From NCBI GenBank assembly GCA_017882025.1, contig JADGQG010000117.1, forward strand, positions 1-6,072: a stretch of 6,072 nt of DNA, given 5' to 3'. Of the stretch, positions 5,932 to 6,072 are shown piece by piece (position 1 is the first letter of the stretch; each line of letters begins with the position of its first letter). The notes under the pieces are model-generated. The model ran no database searches. It was not told where the DNA came from and worked only from the letters and a program-made list of their open reading frames with translations. The position numbers and the translations under genes were made by a program. The DNA is from Chloroflexota bacterium. Its GTDB lineage: Bacteria > Chloroflexota > Limnocylindria > Limnocylindrales > CSP1-4.

Positions 5932-6072
5932 GTGGACAATCGGCTGACCTTTCTCGGCCATTCGACCGTCCTTGTCGACCTCGACGGAGTGCGCGTGCTG
6001 ACCGATCCATTGCTCGGGAACCTGGCGGCGGGCGCCATCCGGCGCCACGTGCCGGCCGTGCACCCGGGATCG
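5932..6072 (+). CDS. MBL-fold metal-dependent hydrolase, UlaG-like (5' part only; runs off the window)
   Basis: Only the first 47 residues are present. They begin VDNRLTFLGHSTVLVDLDG and continue VRVLTDPLLG, the opening of the metallo-beta-lactamase fold in the UlaG-like / NAPE-PLD-like group: two N-terminal strands with the GHST motif (His10) and the TDP motif (Asp25). In this family these lead into the HxHxDH metal site, which lies beyond the right edge. Substrate cannot be told from this fragment; family members hydrolyse lactones, phosphodiesters and other substrates. The GTG start follows a strong GGAGGAGG. The gene is divergent from DUF952 and shares its repeat-bearing upstream region. 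Confidence 0.85.
   Translation, partial: MDNRLTFLGHSTVLVDLDGVRVLTDPLLGNLAAGAIRRHVPAVHPGS

Noticed and set aside
5761..6063. A 100-codon minus-strand frame covering the DUF952/MBL intergenic region and the MBL 5' end
   Set aside because: It overlaps the MBL-fold coding start and the repeat region, and its sequence resembles no family. A strong Shine-Dalgarno sequence and family motifs support the plus-strand gene instead.
1..6072. CRISPR arrays, tRNA or rRNA genes, insertion sequences, attachment sites
   Set aside because: No spaced direct repeats, no tRNA-like cloverleaf or T-loop consensus in the gaps, no transposase or integrase motifs, and no terminal inverted repeats were seen by eye.

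Overview
The window is a very GC-rich stretch of bacterial chromosome from a free-living organism. Codons strongly favour G or C in third position, and GTG starts are common. The TadA/CpaF ATPase begins VSLLQRVERA and is followed by a Pro-rich linker. Together with a giant zinc-ribbon/cyclase/AAA/TPR protein and a DUF952 gene, this fits soil Chloroflexota or deep-branching Actinomycetota. That placement is inference from style and gene content; no marker gene is present.

Layout: (1) positions 1-977, minus strand, hold the N-terminal three quarters of a CpaF/TadA secretion ATPase, cut by the window edge. (2) 978-1188 is a 211-bp gap packed with palindromes and repeats. (3) 1189-4767, minus strand, is one uninterrupted 1192-residue gene carrying two zinc ribbons, a class III nucleotide cyclase domain, a STAND/AAA-type ATPase and a TPR-like tail. 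(4) 4768-4898 is a divergent promoter region. (5) 4899-5399, plus strand, is an OsmC-family protein. (6) 5396-5764, minus strand, is a DUF952 protein that converges on the OsmC gene so tightly that both stop codons share one CTAG. (7) 5765-5931 is a divergent intergenic region with three GCCGGC sites, a 12-bp tandem duplication and a 15-bp palindrome. (8) 5932 to the right edge, plus strand, is the start of an MBL-fold hydrolase of the UlaG-like type.

Functionally this looks like a set of single-gene units rather than one pathway. The cyclase/ATPase protein is a signal-transduction gene placed directly upstream of a Tad pilus motor gene on the same strand; a regulatory link is possible but only suggested by position. 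OsmC, DUF952 and the MBL hydrolase are ordinary housekeeping or stress-type genes. No mobile element, CRISPR array, RNA gene or clearly new system is visible. The items most worth a second look are the repeat-rich gap upstream of cpaF, the intergenic repeats at 5801-5882, and the substrate-pocket residues of the cyclase domain.
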